Source of the DNA: an uncultured Clostridia bacterium
GTDB taxonomy: Bacteria; Bacillota; Clostridia; Christensenellales; Aristaeellaceae
DNA length: 17,854 nt
Assembly (NCBI GenBank): GCA_934631055.1
Contig: CAKTXP010000030.1
Span: forward strand, 1-17,854
Reading direction: 5' to 3'
Shown piece by piece: positions 5,701 to 13,049 of the stretch. Made by a program: the position numbers and the translations under genes. The notes below the pieces were generated by a model that saw nothing but the letters and a program-made list of their open reading frames with translations, ran no database searches and was not told the DNA's origin. Position 1 is the stretch's first letter; every line of letters starts with the position of its first letter.

Positions 5701-7476
5701 ATGAAGAAGATGCTATCCCTGCTGGCGGCTGCGGCGGCTGTCCTTTCCTGCGGGATGACAGCGGCGCTTGCGCAGGAACATGAACCGATTACCATCATGG
5801 ACGCAAACCGGGACTATACCAAGCTTATTGAGCTGGTTCATGAGACATATCCGGAGATTAACATCGAGATCGAAGCCTACAAGGGGCGTAACACGAGCGC
5901 CTATATGAAAAGGCAGCTTGAAACCGGAAGTATGCCGGATATTTACTGCACAACGCAGGCGTGGGATAATGAATTGCAAAAAGAGCATCTGGTTGACCTT
6001 TCACAGTACGCGGTATCGGAGTTATACAATCAGGTTCGCCTGAATGAATACGACGTGGAAGGCGGCATCTATCTTCTGCCGTATGATTACAATATCATCG
6101 GAATCACTTACAATAAAAGCCTACTGGAGAGAAATAATATTGCTGTGCCGACAAGTTTCGCGCAGCTTCGAGATGAAACTATCCCGGCATTGAACGCGGC
6201 GGGTATTGAGATTTCCAATTGCCTGGTAAACCTGCCCGGCAGCATGTTTCAGTTTTTCTTCCAAATCAGTAGGACAGAATATACCAATACGTTGGAAGGA
6301 CGAGCTTGGCTTGAGAATTTTGTAAACGGTGATGCGGTTGCGGCAGAAGGGTTGCGTCAAAGCGCAGAACTGTTTCAGAAGTGGATTGACTGTGGCATGG
6401 TCAATATGAACTACGGAAAGATGGAATACCGCGGTTTGACAGAACATTTTGCTCAGGGAAACACAGCGTTTTGGCTGGGTATGTTATCCCGCTTTACGCA
6501 GAACAGCGATGGAACAGGCGACGAATATGCATTGATGCCGTATCTGTCGGAAGACGGCACACATAATGTATATATTACGCAGATTTCCAGAGCGTACGGG
6601 TTGAGCAAAGAACTTGAGAAACCCGGTAACGAGCAGAAGCTCGAAGATGCGCTGCATGTGTTGGAAATCATGTCTACTAATGAAGGATATGCGGCGCTTA
6701 TTGGCGATATTTCCAGCAGTATGTGTGCGATTAAAGAATTTAAGCTGCCGGAAGATTCGGCTTATGCGAGCGCAATTCCAGAAATTAACGACGGATATTG
6801 TGCCCCGCTGATTTATGTGGGCTGGGATGATTACCTTGTGCCTTTTGGAGAGGCAGTCTGTTCATGGGTTTTGGGAGAATCGACAGGAGAACAGGCGCTT
6901 CAGATACTGGATAATACGAAACGGGAAAAGCTGGCGCAGGGCGTGAAGATCTATACGACTGTAACAGAAGAATTGAATACCGAACAGGCGGCGCAGCTGA
7001 GCGGACAGATGTTCCTCGAAGCGACGGGCGCGGACGCCGCGCTTATCTCCTACAACATCTATCAGCCAGAAGTGCTTTCCAACATGGAGAATGGATATGG
7101 CGCGAACGGGCGCATCCTTATTGGCGAGATGAGCGAAGAGGATATCACTATTTTCCTGCCGACCGGCTGGTACGACACCTTGCAGGTCGCGACGCTGTCG
7201 GGCGCAAAAATTAAGGAACTGGCGAAAGTTGGATGCGACCTGCGCGACAACGGGCATCCCTATCCCTATGTGTTCATGACGAAGGACGGCGAGCCGCTGG
7301 AGGACGACGCGGAGTATACGGTGGTCATCTGCGGATATTCCAAAGCGCACAGGGATGAAGTGAATTTTCAGGATACCGGCATCGTTGGTCTGGACGCCGC
7401 CAAGGCTTATCTGGAGCATGTGGACGAGCTTTCCAGCCAGACGCTGGATGAGTCGCTCGTTCAGCATGTGGAGTGA
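5701..7476 (+). CDS. Secreted solute-binding protein fused to a 5'-nucleotidase C-terminal-like domain
   Basis: A 591-residue exported protein. Residues 1-24 are a signal peptide (MKKMLSLL, alanine-rich, ALA before QE). A Cys at 17 in VLSC is a poor lipobox, so a free or lipid-anchored form is undecided. Residues about 27-425 look like an ABC family 1 solute-binding protein: MPDIYCTTQ, GGIYLLPYDYNIIGITYNKSLLE and FAQGNTAFWLG. Residues about 428-575 resemble the 5'-nucleotidase C-terminal domain: GADAALISYN, GEMSEEDITIFLPTGWYDTL, ATLSGAKIKEL, EYTVVICGY. The metallophosphatase half of true 5'-nucleotidases is absent. No permease or ATPase gene is adjacent; a sensor kinase follows 45 bases later, so a role as ligand-presenting sensor subunit is inferred. 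ATG 5701 has AAAGGAG 9 bases upstream. The first part is AT-richer than the second. Confidence 0.75.
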   Translation: MKKMLSLLAAAAAVLSCGMTAALAQEHEPITIMDANRDYTKLIELVHETYPEINIEIEAYKGRNTSAYMKRQLETGSMPDIYCTTQAWDNELQKEHLVDLSQYAVSELYNQVRLNEYDVEGGIYLLPYDYNIIGITYNKSLLERNNIAVPTSFAQLRDETIPALNAAGIEISNCLVNLPGSMFQFFFQISRTEYTNTLEGRAWLENFVNGDAVAAEGLRQSAELFQKWIDCGMVNMNYGKMEYRGLTEHFAQGNTAFWLGMLSRFTQNSDGTGDEYALMPYLSEDGTHNVYITQISRAYGLSKELEKPGNEQKLEDALHVLEIMSTNEGYAALIGDISSSMCAIKEFKLPEDSAYASAIPEINDGYCAPLIYVGWDDYLVPFGEAVCSWVLGESTGEQALQILDNTKREKLAQGVKIYTTVTEELNTEQAAQLSGQMFLEATGADAALISYNIYQPEVLSNMENGYGANGRILIGEMSEEDITIFLPTGWYDTLQVATLSGAKIKELAKVGCDLRDNGHPYPYVFMTKDGEPLEDDAEYTVVICGYSKAHRDEVNFQDTGIVGLDAAKAYLEHVDELSSQTLDESLVQHVE

Positions 7477-7488
7477 CATTTTTCTTCT

Positions 7489-7504
7489 GCCGCTGAAAAG
7501 CGGC
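7489..7504 (+). other. GAAA-capped hairpin between binding protein and kinase genes
   Basis: GCCGCT (7489-7494) and AGCGGC (7499-7504) form a perfect stem with a GAAA tetraloop. No T-run follows. It sits between two genes that appear co-transcribed and could stabilise the upstream message or tune the ratio of the two proteins. Confidence 0.4.
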
Positions 7505-7521
7505 TGCCGCAGGAGTAATTC

Positions 7522-9822
7522 ATGACAGAACAGAGACGACAAGAGAAAGCGAGCTTTTCCTCGAAGCTGGTGATGGCAGCGGTCGTGGTGGTCTTGCTGA
7601 CGACGCTGGTGATGAGCGCTGCGTTTTTCAACAGCTATACGCAGGAACAGCTCTATCAGGAATCCATAGGTCAGCTGACGGAGATCAGCAATCAGCTCTT
7701 TGAAAAGCTGGAAGTTCAGCTCAACACCCAGTGGGGCTATCTGGAACAGATGGATGAAGCTCAGAAAAACTATTCGTTCAACGATAAGGACGGGATGGTC
7801 ACGTTTCTGGAACGATGCGAAGAGGGGCTGAGCCCCGTCGGTCAGCAGCTGACGTTCTACGCTGTGGACAGCCGAGGCTATTATTATACGAGCGACGGCA
7901 TGAAGGGCATCTGGTCGGGCGCAATGAACCTGACGGATGCGCAGCGGCAGAGCTATCTGACGACGGACTGGGTCACCAACGACAACCAGATGGTGTTTGT
8001 CTGGAAACTGCGCAATCCGCTGACGGTGGACGGCTATCCCATCACGGATTTCGTACTCATCAAGCCGATGGAGGACATGGCGTCGTTCTTTCGCAGCAGC
8101 GCGTTCAGCAGCCAGAATACGACCTTTGTCATCGACGCGAACGGAACGAAGATGTTTGAAGATATGGTTCTGCCGGGGCTGCGCTTTACGGGACGCAACA
8201 TCTTCTACGCCCTGCGCGAGCAGACGTATCCGCACGCGGGCAGCTTCGACGCCTGCTGGGAAGAAGTCAAGGCAAAGACGTTCTACTGCACGGATATTAT
8301 CGCCAACGGACGGCACTATTATTTGACGCTGAAAAAGCTGAGCGGTTATGACTGGTCGATGATGTTCCTCGTTCCGGTGGACGAGGTTGCGTCCAGCACG
8401 CGCAGCATGACCAACCAGATGGTGCGGCTGTTCATCGTCATCCTGTTCATTATGGCGGCGTCGTGCGTGGCGGCGTTCTTCCTCGTTGCGCGGTTCAGAA
8501 AGGATCAGGAAGTTCTTCGGCTGAAAACGGAAAACGAAATGCGCATGAAGGAAGCGAATCGTCGGCTTAAAGAGATGAATACGCAGCTCGACCAAGCCAA
8601 TACGGAATTGAAATCCGCGGTCGATGCGGCGCTGACAGCTTTCAAATCCGCTGAAGCCGCCAACCAGTCCAAGAGCGATTTTCTTGCCAACATGAGCCAC
8701 GATATCCGCACGCCGATGAACGCCATTATCGGCATGACGACGCTTATCGAGCGCAACGCCCATTCGCCCGAACGCGTGCTGGAGTACGTGCAGAAGGTCA
8801 AAGCTTCCGGCAATCATCTGCTGGGACTTATCAACGATGTTCTGGATATGAGCAAGATCGAAAGCGGCAAGACCGTCCTCAACAGTGACAAATTCAACAT
8901 CGAACAGATGCTCGATCAGGTCGAAATGGCTTTCCACCCGCAGACGAATGCGCGTCATCAGCGATTCACTGTTTCCGCGCCGAAATTCGCCTATCCGTGG
9001 ATGGTCGGCGACAGCGTCCGCCTGACGCAGATCCTCAACAATATCCTTTCCAACGCGGTGAAGTACACGCCCAACGGCGGAACGATCCGCATGGAGGTGG
9101 AGGAAAAGCCCAGAGAATCGCATAAATACAACACGCTTGTTTTCCGCATCAGCGATACGGGCATCGGCATGAGCGAGGAATTCCAGAGGCACATCTTTGA
9201 ATCGTTCACGCGCGAGGAGCGCTCCGTGACTAACGCGATACAGGGAACGGGTCTGGGCATGTCCATCGTCAAGAACCTTGTCGATCTGATGGGCGGCACG
9301 ATCCATGTCCAGAGCGAGCAGGGCAGGGGCAGCACATTCGAGGTCATGCTGGAATTGGAAATCGCCGACGCTCCTGCGCAGAAGCCGGGCGGTCTGGCGC
9401 ATGGAGCCGCGCAGGCGGAAGAGATATCGCTGGAAGGGATGAAGTTCCTCTGCGCGGAGGATAACCAGCTCAACGCCGAGATCCTTGTCGAGCTGCTGCA
9501 TCTGGAAGGCGCGGAATGCAAGATCTGCGAAAACGGTCGGGTCATCGTCGATGAGTTCGAGCATTCCAAACCGGGGCAGTACGATATCATCCTGATGGAC
9601 GTTCAGATGCCGGTGATGGACGGCTACGCGGCGACCCGCGCCATCCGCCGCAGCATCAACCCGCTGGGTAAGACCATCCCCATCTTCGCGATGACCGCAA
9701 ACGCGTTCTCTGAGGATATCCAGCATTCGCTGGACGCGGGCATGAATGGACACATCTCCAAACCGCTGGATATGAGTAAGCTGAAAATCGCGATAACCAA
9801 TTTTCGTGCGGGGGGGGGGTAA
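7522..9822 (+). CDS. Hybrid sensor histidine kinase/response regulator with extracellular sensor domain
   Basis: A 766-residue membrane kinase. The first membrane span is about 16-36, an extracellular Cache-like domain follows to about 300, and the second span is about 302-324. A coiled coil (about 330-385) leads to HisKA with the phospho-acceptor H393 in SHDIRTPMNAI. The ATPase has the N box NNILSNAVKYT (about 506-516), DTGIGM (about 545) and GTGLGMSIVK (about 575). The receiver has EDN (about 646-648), phospho-acceptor D693 in LMDVQMPVMDG, MTANAF and SKPL. No HPt or output domain is present, so a separate phosphotransfer partner is expected elsewhere. ATG 7522 has AGGAG 6 bases upstream. 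The preceding secreted binding protein probably feeds the ligand signal to the extracellular domain. The C terminus ends in three glycines encoded by a run of ten G. Confidence 0.93.
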   Translation: MTEQRRQEKASFSSKLVMAAVVVVLLTTLVMSAAFFNSYTQEQLYQESIGQLTEISNQLFEKLEVQLNTQWGYLEQMDEAQKNYSFNDKDGMVTFLERCEEGLSPVGQQLTFYAVDSRGYYYTSDGMKGIWSGAMNLTDAQRQSYLTTDWVTNDNQMVFVWKLRNPLTVDGYPITDFVLIKPMEDMASFFRSSAFSSQNTTFVIDANGTKMFEDMVLPGLRFTGRNIFYALREQTYPHAGSFDACWEEVKAKTFYCTDIIANGRHYYLTLKKLSGYDWSMMFLVPVDEVASSTRSMTNQMVRLFIVILFIMAASCVAAFFLVARFRKDQEVLRLKTENEMRMKEANRRLKEMNTQLDQANTELKSAVDAALTAFKSAEAANQSKSDFLANMSHDIRTPMNAIIGMTTLIERNAHSPERVLEYVQKVKASGNHLLGLINDVLDMSKIESGKTVLNSDKFNIEQMLDQVEMAFHPQTNARHQRFTVSAPKFAYPWMVGDSVRLTQILNNILSNAVKYTPNGGTIRMEVEEKPRESHKYNTLVFRISDTGIGMSEEFQRHIFESFTREERSVTNAIQGTGLGMSIVKNLVDLMGGTIHVQSEQGRGSTFEVMLELEIADAPAQKPGGLAHGAAQAEEISLEGMKFLCAEDNQLNAEILVELLHLEGAECKICENGRVIVDEFEHSKPGQYDIILMDVQMPVMDGYAATRAIRRSINPLGKTIPIFAMTANAFSEDIQHSLDAGMNGHISKPLDMSKLKIAITNFRAGGG

Positions 9823-9898
9823 ACATTAGGGTGCTGTAAAGCATGCTGAATGTGCATAAAAACGGGGGAATGTCTGGCTAAACCCGAGAAAAAAGAAT

Positions 9899-9941
9899 AA
9901 CAAAAGATGCGAGAAGGTATTGCCAACTCGCATCTTTTGTT
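9899..9941. terminator. Bidirectional intrinsic terminator
   Basis: AACAAAAGATGCGAG (9899-9913) and CTCGCATCTTTTGTT (9927-9941) form a perfect 15-bp stem around a 13-base loop. The T-rich right arm suits the + strand, where the kinase gene ends 77 bases upstream. The A-rich sequence before the left arm gives a U-rich tail on the - strand for murC read-through. Confidence 0.75.
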
Positions 9942-9953
9942 GAAAAAAATAAA

Positions 9954-9972
9954 CCACCGGCTCAGCCGGCGG
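9954..9972. repeat. 19-bp palindromic repeat, copy 1
   Basis: CCACCGGC-TCA-GCCGGCGG, an 8-bp stem with a TCA loop and one mismatch. It is identical at 18 of 19 positions to 10097-10115. Both copies read in the same direction and flank the strong terminator hairpin. Confidence 0.75.
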
Positions 9973-10048
9973 CAGCTTGTTGACATAAGCAAACTTGGCT
10001 TGAATAGCGATATTAAGAAATTCAGCTATTCTTTCATTTGCGGAAAGG

Positions 10049-10084
10049 GCTATTCTCCCCCTCTTCGGGGGAGAATAGCTTTTT
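10049..10084 (+). terminator. Strong + strand intrinsic terminator
   Basis: GCTATTCTCCCCC (10049-10061) pairs perfectly with GGGGGAGAATAGC (10067-10079) around TCTTC, followed by five T (10080-10084). The kinase stop is about 230 bases upstream, so it may be a back-up terminator or end a small RNA. A second AGCTATTCT at 10024-10032 could compete for the right arm. Confidence 0.85.
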
Positions 10085-10096
10085 GTCTACAGTTTG

Positions 10097-10115
10097 CCAC
10101 CGGCTCAGCCGGTGG
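10097..10115. repeat. 19-bp palindromic repeat, copy 2
   Basis: CCACCGGC-TCA-GCCGGTGG, a perfect 8-bp stem with a TCA loop. It matches 9954-9972 except at one arm position. Confidence 0.75.
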
Positions 10116-10201
10116 AAGTTGGTTATTTGTGCTAAGCTTACTGATGATGAGACAAAGGAAATAAAGCCGGGAATTGGAATTAAAGCTCGATCGTTCTTCC
10201 G

Positions 10202-11584
10202 TCAATTTCCGTGCTCTTGAATCTGCGCGTTCAGCAGGTTGATATTGCCGCAGCTCATCGTGATGACGAGGTCACCCGGCTGCCAGTGCGCGCGCAGATA
10301 GGCTTCCGCGTCGTCGAAGGTTGGCGTATAGTGCGCCGGAACGCCTTCTTTCTGCATGGCATCGACAAGCATCGTCGCGTGGATGTCGCCGGGGTCTTTT
10401 TCGCGCGCGGCGAAAATATCCGTGACCAGCACTTCGTCGGCTAGATCACAGCAGTGAATGTAGTCCTTGAACAGCGTCTTAACGCGGGAATAGGTGTGCG
10501 GCTGCATGACGGCGAAAAGGCGCTTGTGCGGCTGATGAACCGCGTTTTCCAGCGCGCTGTGCATCTCCGCCGGATTATGCCCGTAGTCCGTGTAGAGCTT
10601 GACGCCGCAGACCGTGCCGGTGTATTCAAACCGGCGGTGCGGCGCGGTAAAGCGCGCAAGGGATTCGCAGACCGCTTCCGGAAGCGCGCCTGCTTCGACG
10701 CAAGCCGCCATCGTTGCCAGCGCGTGCATAACGTTGAATTCGCCCGGCACACGCAGGTGGATATGCGCAAGGGGCTTGCCCTCAAAGCCGAAATCGAACG
10801 CCGCGCAGCCCGTTTCGTCGTAGACGAGATTCAGCGGACGCCACTGGTTCGCCTCGCCCATGCCGTAGCTGACAGTGCGGCAATGCTGACTGCCCAAAAG
10901 GGCGGCTACGCGCGGGTCGTCGCCGTTGCCAATACAGACGCCGTCCTTCGGCAGGAGCGCCGTAAAGCGCGCGAACGCATGCGCGATGTCGTCGATATCC
11001 TTGTAAAAGTCGAGGTGATCCTCCTCGATGTTGGTGACGACGGCGATGGTCGGGTGGAACTGGAGAAAACTCGCGTTGAATTCGCAGGCTTCCACGACGA
11101 AGGTATCATGCCCGCCGACGCGCGTGCTTCCGCCGATATAATCCAGCTGTCCGCCGATATGCACGGTCGGGTCAAAGCCCGCGTCGAGCAGCACTTCGGC
11201 AATCATGGACGTCGTTGTCGTCTTGCCGTGCGTGCCGCAGACGTTGATGGCGTGGCGATAGCCCTCCATCAGCTGACCGAGCAGCGTCGCGCGCTCCATC
11301 TGGGGGATGCCCAGCTCGGCGGCGCGGGCGCGTTCGGGGTTATCCGCTGCAATGGCGGCAGAATAGATGACGATATCCGCGCCGTCCACGTTCTCAGCGC
11401 GCTGACCGATGAAAACGTGGATGCCCGCCTTTTCCAGCGCGTCGGTCATATAGGAACGGGCGGAGTCCGAACCCGTTACGCGCACGCCGAGCTTGACGAG
11501 CATGCCGGCAAGCCCGCTCATGGAGCTGCCGCCAATGCCGATCATGTGCGCGCGCCTGCCCGTGTAATCTTTGATATGCGGCAT
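10202..11584 (-). CDS. murC: UDP-N-acetylmuramate--L-alanine ligase
   Basis: A 460-residue cytoplasmic Mur ligase that adds L-alanine to UDP-MurNAc, the first amino acid of the peptidoglycan stem peptide. The Rossmann-like N-terminal domain has GIGGSSMSG (about 16-24); the ATP-binding P-loop GTHGKTTTTS is at 117-126 with K121; DYGHNPAEM and MQPHTYSR lie in the C-terminal domain. Length is standard. I start at ATG 11584 because AAAGGAGG (complement of 11591-11598) lies 6 bases upstream; the frame extends a further 27 codons over the promoter. It is transcribed alone and divergently from purR. No good terminator lies immediately after its stop; the nearest U-tailed one on this strand is at 9899-9941. 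Confidence 0.97.
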   Translation of the reverse strand: MPHIKDYTGRRAHMIGIGGSSMSGLAGMLVKLGVRVTGSDSARSYMTDALEKAGIHVFIGQRAENVDGADIVIYSAAIAADNPERARAAELGIPQMERATLLGQLMEGYRHAINVCGTHGKTTTTSMIAEVLLDAGFDPTVHIGGQLDYIGGSTRVGGHDTFVVEACEFNASFLQFHPTIAVVTNIEEDHLDFYKDIDDIAHAFARFTALLPKDGVCIGNGDDPRVAALLGSQHCRTVSYGMGEANQWRPLNLVYDETGCAAFDFGFEGKPLAHIHLRVPGEFNVMHALATMAACVEAGALPEAVCESLARFTAPHRRFEYTGTVCGVKLYTDYGHNPAEMHSALENAVHQPHKRLFAVMQPHTYSRVKTLFKDYIHCCDLADEVLVTDIFAAREKDPGDIHATMLVDAMQKEGVPAHYTPTFDDAEAYLRAHWQPGDLVITMSCGNINLLNAQIQEHGN

Positions 11585-11623
11585 AGTGCGCCTCCTTTGC
11601 GATAGGGAAAAATAGTCACTCTT

Positions 11624-11653
11624 ATTATACGACAGAGGGCGCGGCGCAATCAA
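11624..11653 (-). promoter_or_regulatory. Promoter of murC
   Basis: On the minus strand TTGATT (complement of 11648-11653) and TATAAT (complement of 11624-11629) are 18 bases apart. The expected start is about 11617, giving a leader of about 33 nt before ATG 11584. Confidence 0.7.
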
Positions 11654-11686
11654 CCGCAATCGCAAAAAAAGCGGCGGGCGGACAAA

Positions 11687-11740
11687 AAAGACGAATATTC
11701 CGTACCATACGCCGCAAAAAACTGAAAAAAGTTCGTTTTA
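11687..11740. promoter_or_regulatory. Inverted pair of PurBox-like sites upstream of purR
   Basis: AAAGACGAATATT (11687-11699) and, inverted, AAAGTTCGTTTTA (11728-11740) resemble the Firmicute PurR box AWWWCCGAACWWT, matching about 10 and 11 of 13 positions. The CGAA/TTCG cores are kept. The gap between boxes is 28 bases; the usual gap is about 17, so this would be about one helical turn longer. They precede the purR -10 and suggest autoregulation. Confidence 0.4.
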
Positions 11741-11744
11741 GGGG

Positions 11745-11773
11745 TTTATTTATTTGAAAACCTGAATTATAAT
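11745..11773 (+). promoter_or_regulatory. Promoter of purR
   Basis: A perfect TATAAT (11768-11773) with a weak TTTATT (11745-11750) 17 bases upstream. A TTGAAA at 11754 is too close to act as -35. The PurBox-like site ends just upstream, so a repressor there could block polymerase. Confidence 0.55.
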
Positions 11774-11816
11774 AGAGCAAAATCACTTTAACATTCGTCA
11801 TTCAGGAGGGAATAAC

Positions 11817-12659
11817 ATGGACCGCATCCGCCGCAACGAGCGCCTTGCCGCCATGACACGGATTCTGGTGGAATCCCCGAATAAGATCTTTACGCTCGGC
11901 ACATTCTGCGAGATGTTCGGCGCGGCGAAATCCACGCTCAGCGAAGATATTGATATTCTGCGCGGCGTTTTTGCGCAGTTCCATCTCGGTCAGCTCGATA
12001 CGGTGACGGGCGCTGCGGGCGGCGTCCGCTATCGTCCGGTGCTTGCGCCGGAGGACGCTTATCGCAGCGTCAAGGATCTGGCGCAGATGCTGGCTGCGCC
12101 GGGGCGCGTCCTGCCGGGCGGCTTCATCTATATGGCGGACATTCTGGCGATGCCCGACGTCGTGGAGCGCATGGGTACGATCATCGCGTCCCAGTTCTAC
12201 CGCGCGGAGCCGGATTTTGTTTTGACGATGGAGACCAAGGGCATCCCGATCGCGATGATGACCGCGCGCGCGCTGGGCGTGCCGATGGTCATCGTCCGCA
12301 GGGACAGCAAGGTCTACGAAGGTCCGGCGGTGAATATCAATTATTTGTCGGGCTCGGGCAACCGGGTAGAGACGATGAGCCTGTCCCGCCGCGCGGTCAA
12401 GGAAGGTCAGCGCGCGCTGATCGTGGACGACTTCATGCGTGCGGGCGGAACGGCGCGCGGCATGGTGGATATGATGCGCGAATTCGCGGTGACGGTCGTC
12501 GGCGTATGCGTGCTGGTTTCTACACAGGAACCGGCAAAGAAGCGGCTGGACGGCGTTAAATCCTTGCTTGTCATGGAAGGCACGGACGAGAGCAACGGAA
12601 CGGCGAACATCCATCCCGCCAGCTGGCTGGTGCAGGCGGCGGAGAAGGGGAAGGCGTAA
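11817..12659 (+). CDS. purR: PurR purine repressor (Bacillus type)
   Basis: A 280-residue repressor of purine biosynthesis genes. Residues about 1-75 form the winged helix (RIRRNERLAAMTRILVESP, then AKSTLSEDIDILR). The rest is a phosphoribosyltransferase-fold domain: RVLPGGFIYMADIL, ETKGIPIA, NYLSGSGNRVETMSLSRRAVK and the PRPP-binding VDDFMRAGGT (203-212). In the Bacillus protein PRPP binding releases DNA, so repression follows low PRPP, that is, plentiful purines. ATG 11817 has AGGAGG 7 bases upstream and the expected N terminus. The gene looks monocistronic, since repeat R3 begins directly after its stop. The usual downstream neighbours yabJ, spoVG and glmU are absent here. Confidence 0.96.
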   Translation: MDRIRRNERLAAMTRILVESPNKIFTLGTFCEMFGAAKSTLSEDIDILRGVFAQFHLGQLDTVTGAAGGVRYRPVLAPEDAYRSVKDLAQMLAAPGRVLPGGFIYMADILAMPDVVERMGTIIASQFYRAEPDFVLTMETKGIPIAMMTARALGVPMVIVRRDSKVYEGPAVNINYLSGSGNRVETMSLSRRAVKEGQRALIVDDFMRAGGTARGMVDMMREFAVTVVGVCVLVSTQEPAKKRLDGVKSLLVMEGTDESNGTANIHPASWLVQAAEKGKA

Positions 12660-12660
12660 A

Positions 12661-12958
12661 GGACGTTGAGGGTGCCGACCCGGGAAACTCATATAGAAAC
12701 GCAAAGCGTTTCTTATGATTTCCGATTTCCATCACGCTGAATCCCGCACAGCGGGCGCGTGATTCCAATCCCTCAAACACCCGGCAGGGAACTGAGTTCC
12801 CTGCACCTTCCGTATCCTGCTTTATCGTAGAACGATAAAGCAGAAATTATAATAAACGATAGAATAAATACAGCTTTTTTCGAAGAGAAAAGCGTAGTGG
12901 GAGATCCAAGAACCTCAGGTTCTTGGCGGGGTCTGGGGTAGCGCCTCAGTCGTACCCC
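12661..12958. repeat. Dispersed hairpin repeat, copy R3 (long form)
   Basis: A 298-bp element starting right after the purR stop and collinear with R2. Its hairpins are AGAAACGC with GCGTTTCT (12694-12712), extended by CATA/TATG; ATCACGC (12731-12737) with GCGTGAT (12757-12763), enclosing CCCGC/GCGGG; GCAGGGAAC (12784-12792) with GTTCCCTGC (12796-12804); CTGCTTTATCGT (12817-12828) with ACGATAAAGCAG (12832-12843); CCAAGAACC (12906-12914) with GGTTCTTGG (12918-12926). The first, second, third and last stems differ from R2 by changes on both arms that preserve pairing. The central segment (about 12845-12895) is AT-rich, unlike R2, and contains a TATAAT at 12848-12853. Confidence 0.85.
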
Positions 12959-12991
12959 ATCCCCAAAAACACGAACAATCAGATTCAGTCA

Positions 12992-13020
12992 GCGGGAGCG
13001 CCCTTGAACGGCGTTCCCGC
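12992..13020 (+). other. Leader hairpin before pth
   Basis: GCGGGAGCGCC (12992-13002) pairs with GGCGTTCCCGC (13010-13020) over 11 positions including one G-U. It is followed only by a weak TGTTTT, so it is a poor terminator. It sits 19 bases before the pth ribosome binding site, so either a terminator for purR or a leader structure is possible. Confidence 0.4.
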
Positions 13021-13049
13021 ATAGGCTGTTTTGGGAAACGGAGGAAGAT

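Larger units (their letters stand above)
9823..10201. other. Gene-free hairpin-rich spacer between convergent genes
   Basis: This 379-bp stretch between the kinase and murC ends holds four hairpins in a row: 9899-9941, 9954-9972, 10049-10079 and 10097-10115. A perfect TTGACA lies at 9980-9985 but lacks a good -10 (AATAGC region at 10003). A + strand frame at 9907-10164 runs across the repeats and looks spurious. A short RNA ending at the terminator at 10084 is possible but unproven. Confidence 0.6.

Noticed and set aside
6862..9753. 963-codon minus-strand open frame opposite the kinase and binding-protein genes
   Set aside because: It mirrors two well-supported + strand genes and shows the composition typical of antisense frames; no recognisable domain.
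9907..10164. 85-codon + strand frame in the hairpin-rich spacer
   Set aside because: It translates straight through two palindromic repeats and a terminator, so it is a repeat-derived artefact.
10454..11605. 383-codon + strand open frame opposite murC
   Set aside because: murC is certain on the minus strand; this frame lacks a start signal and motifs.
292..12958. CRISPR array or insertion sequence explanation for the three repeats
   Set aside because: The copies are kilobases apart, 190-300 bp long and hairpin-built, without spacers; none encodes a transposase.
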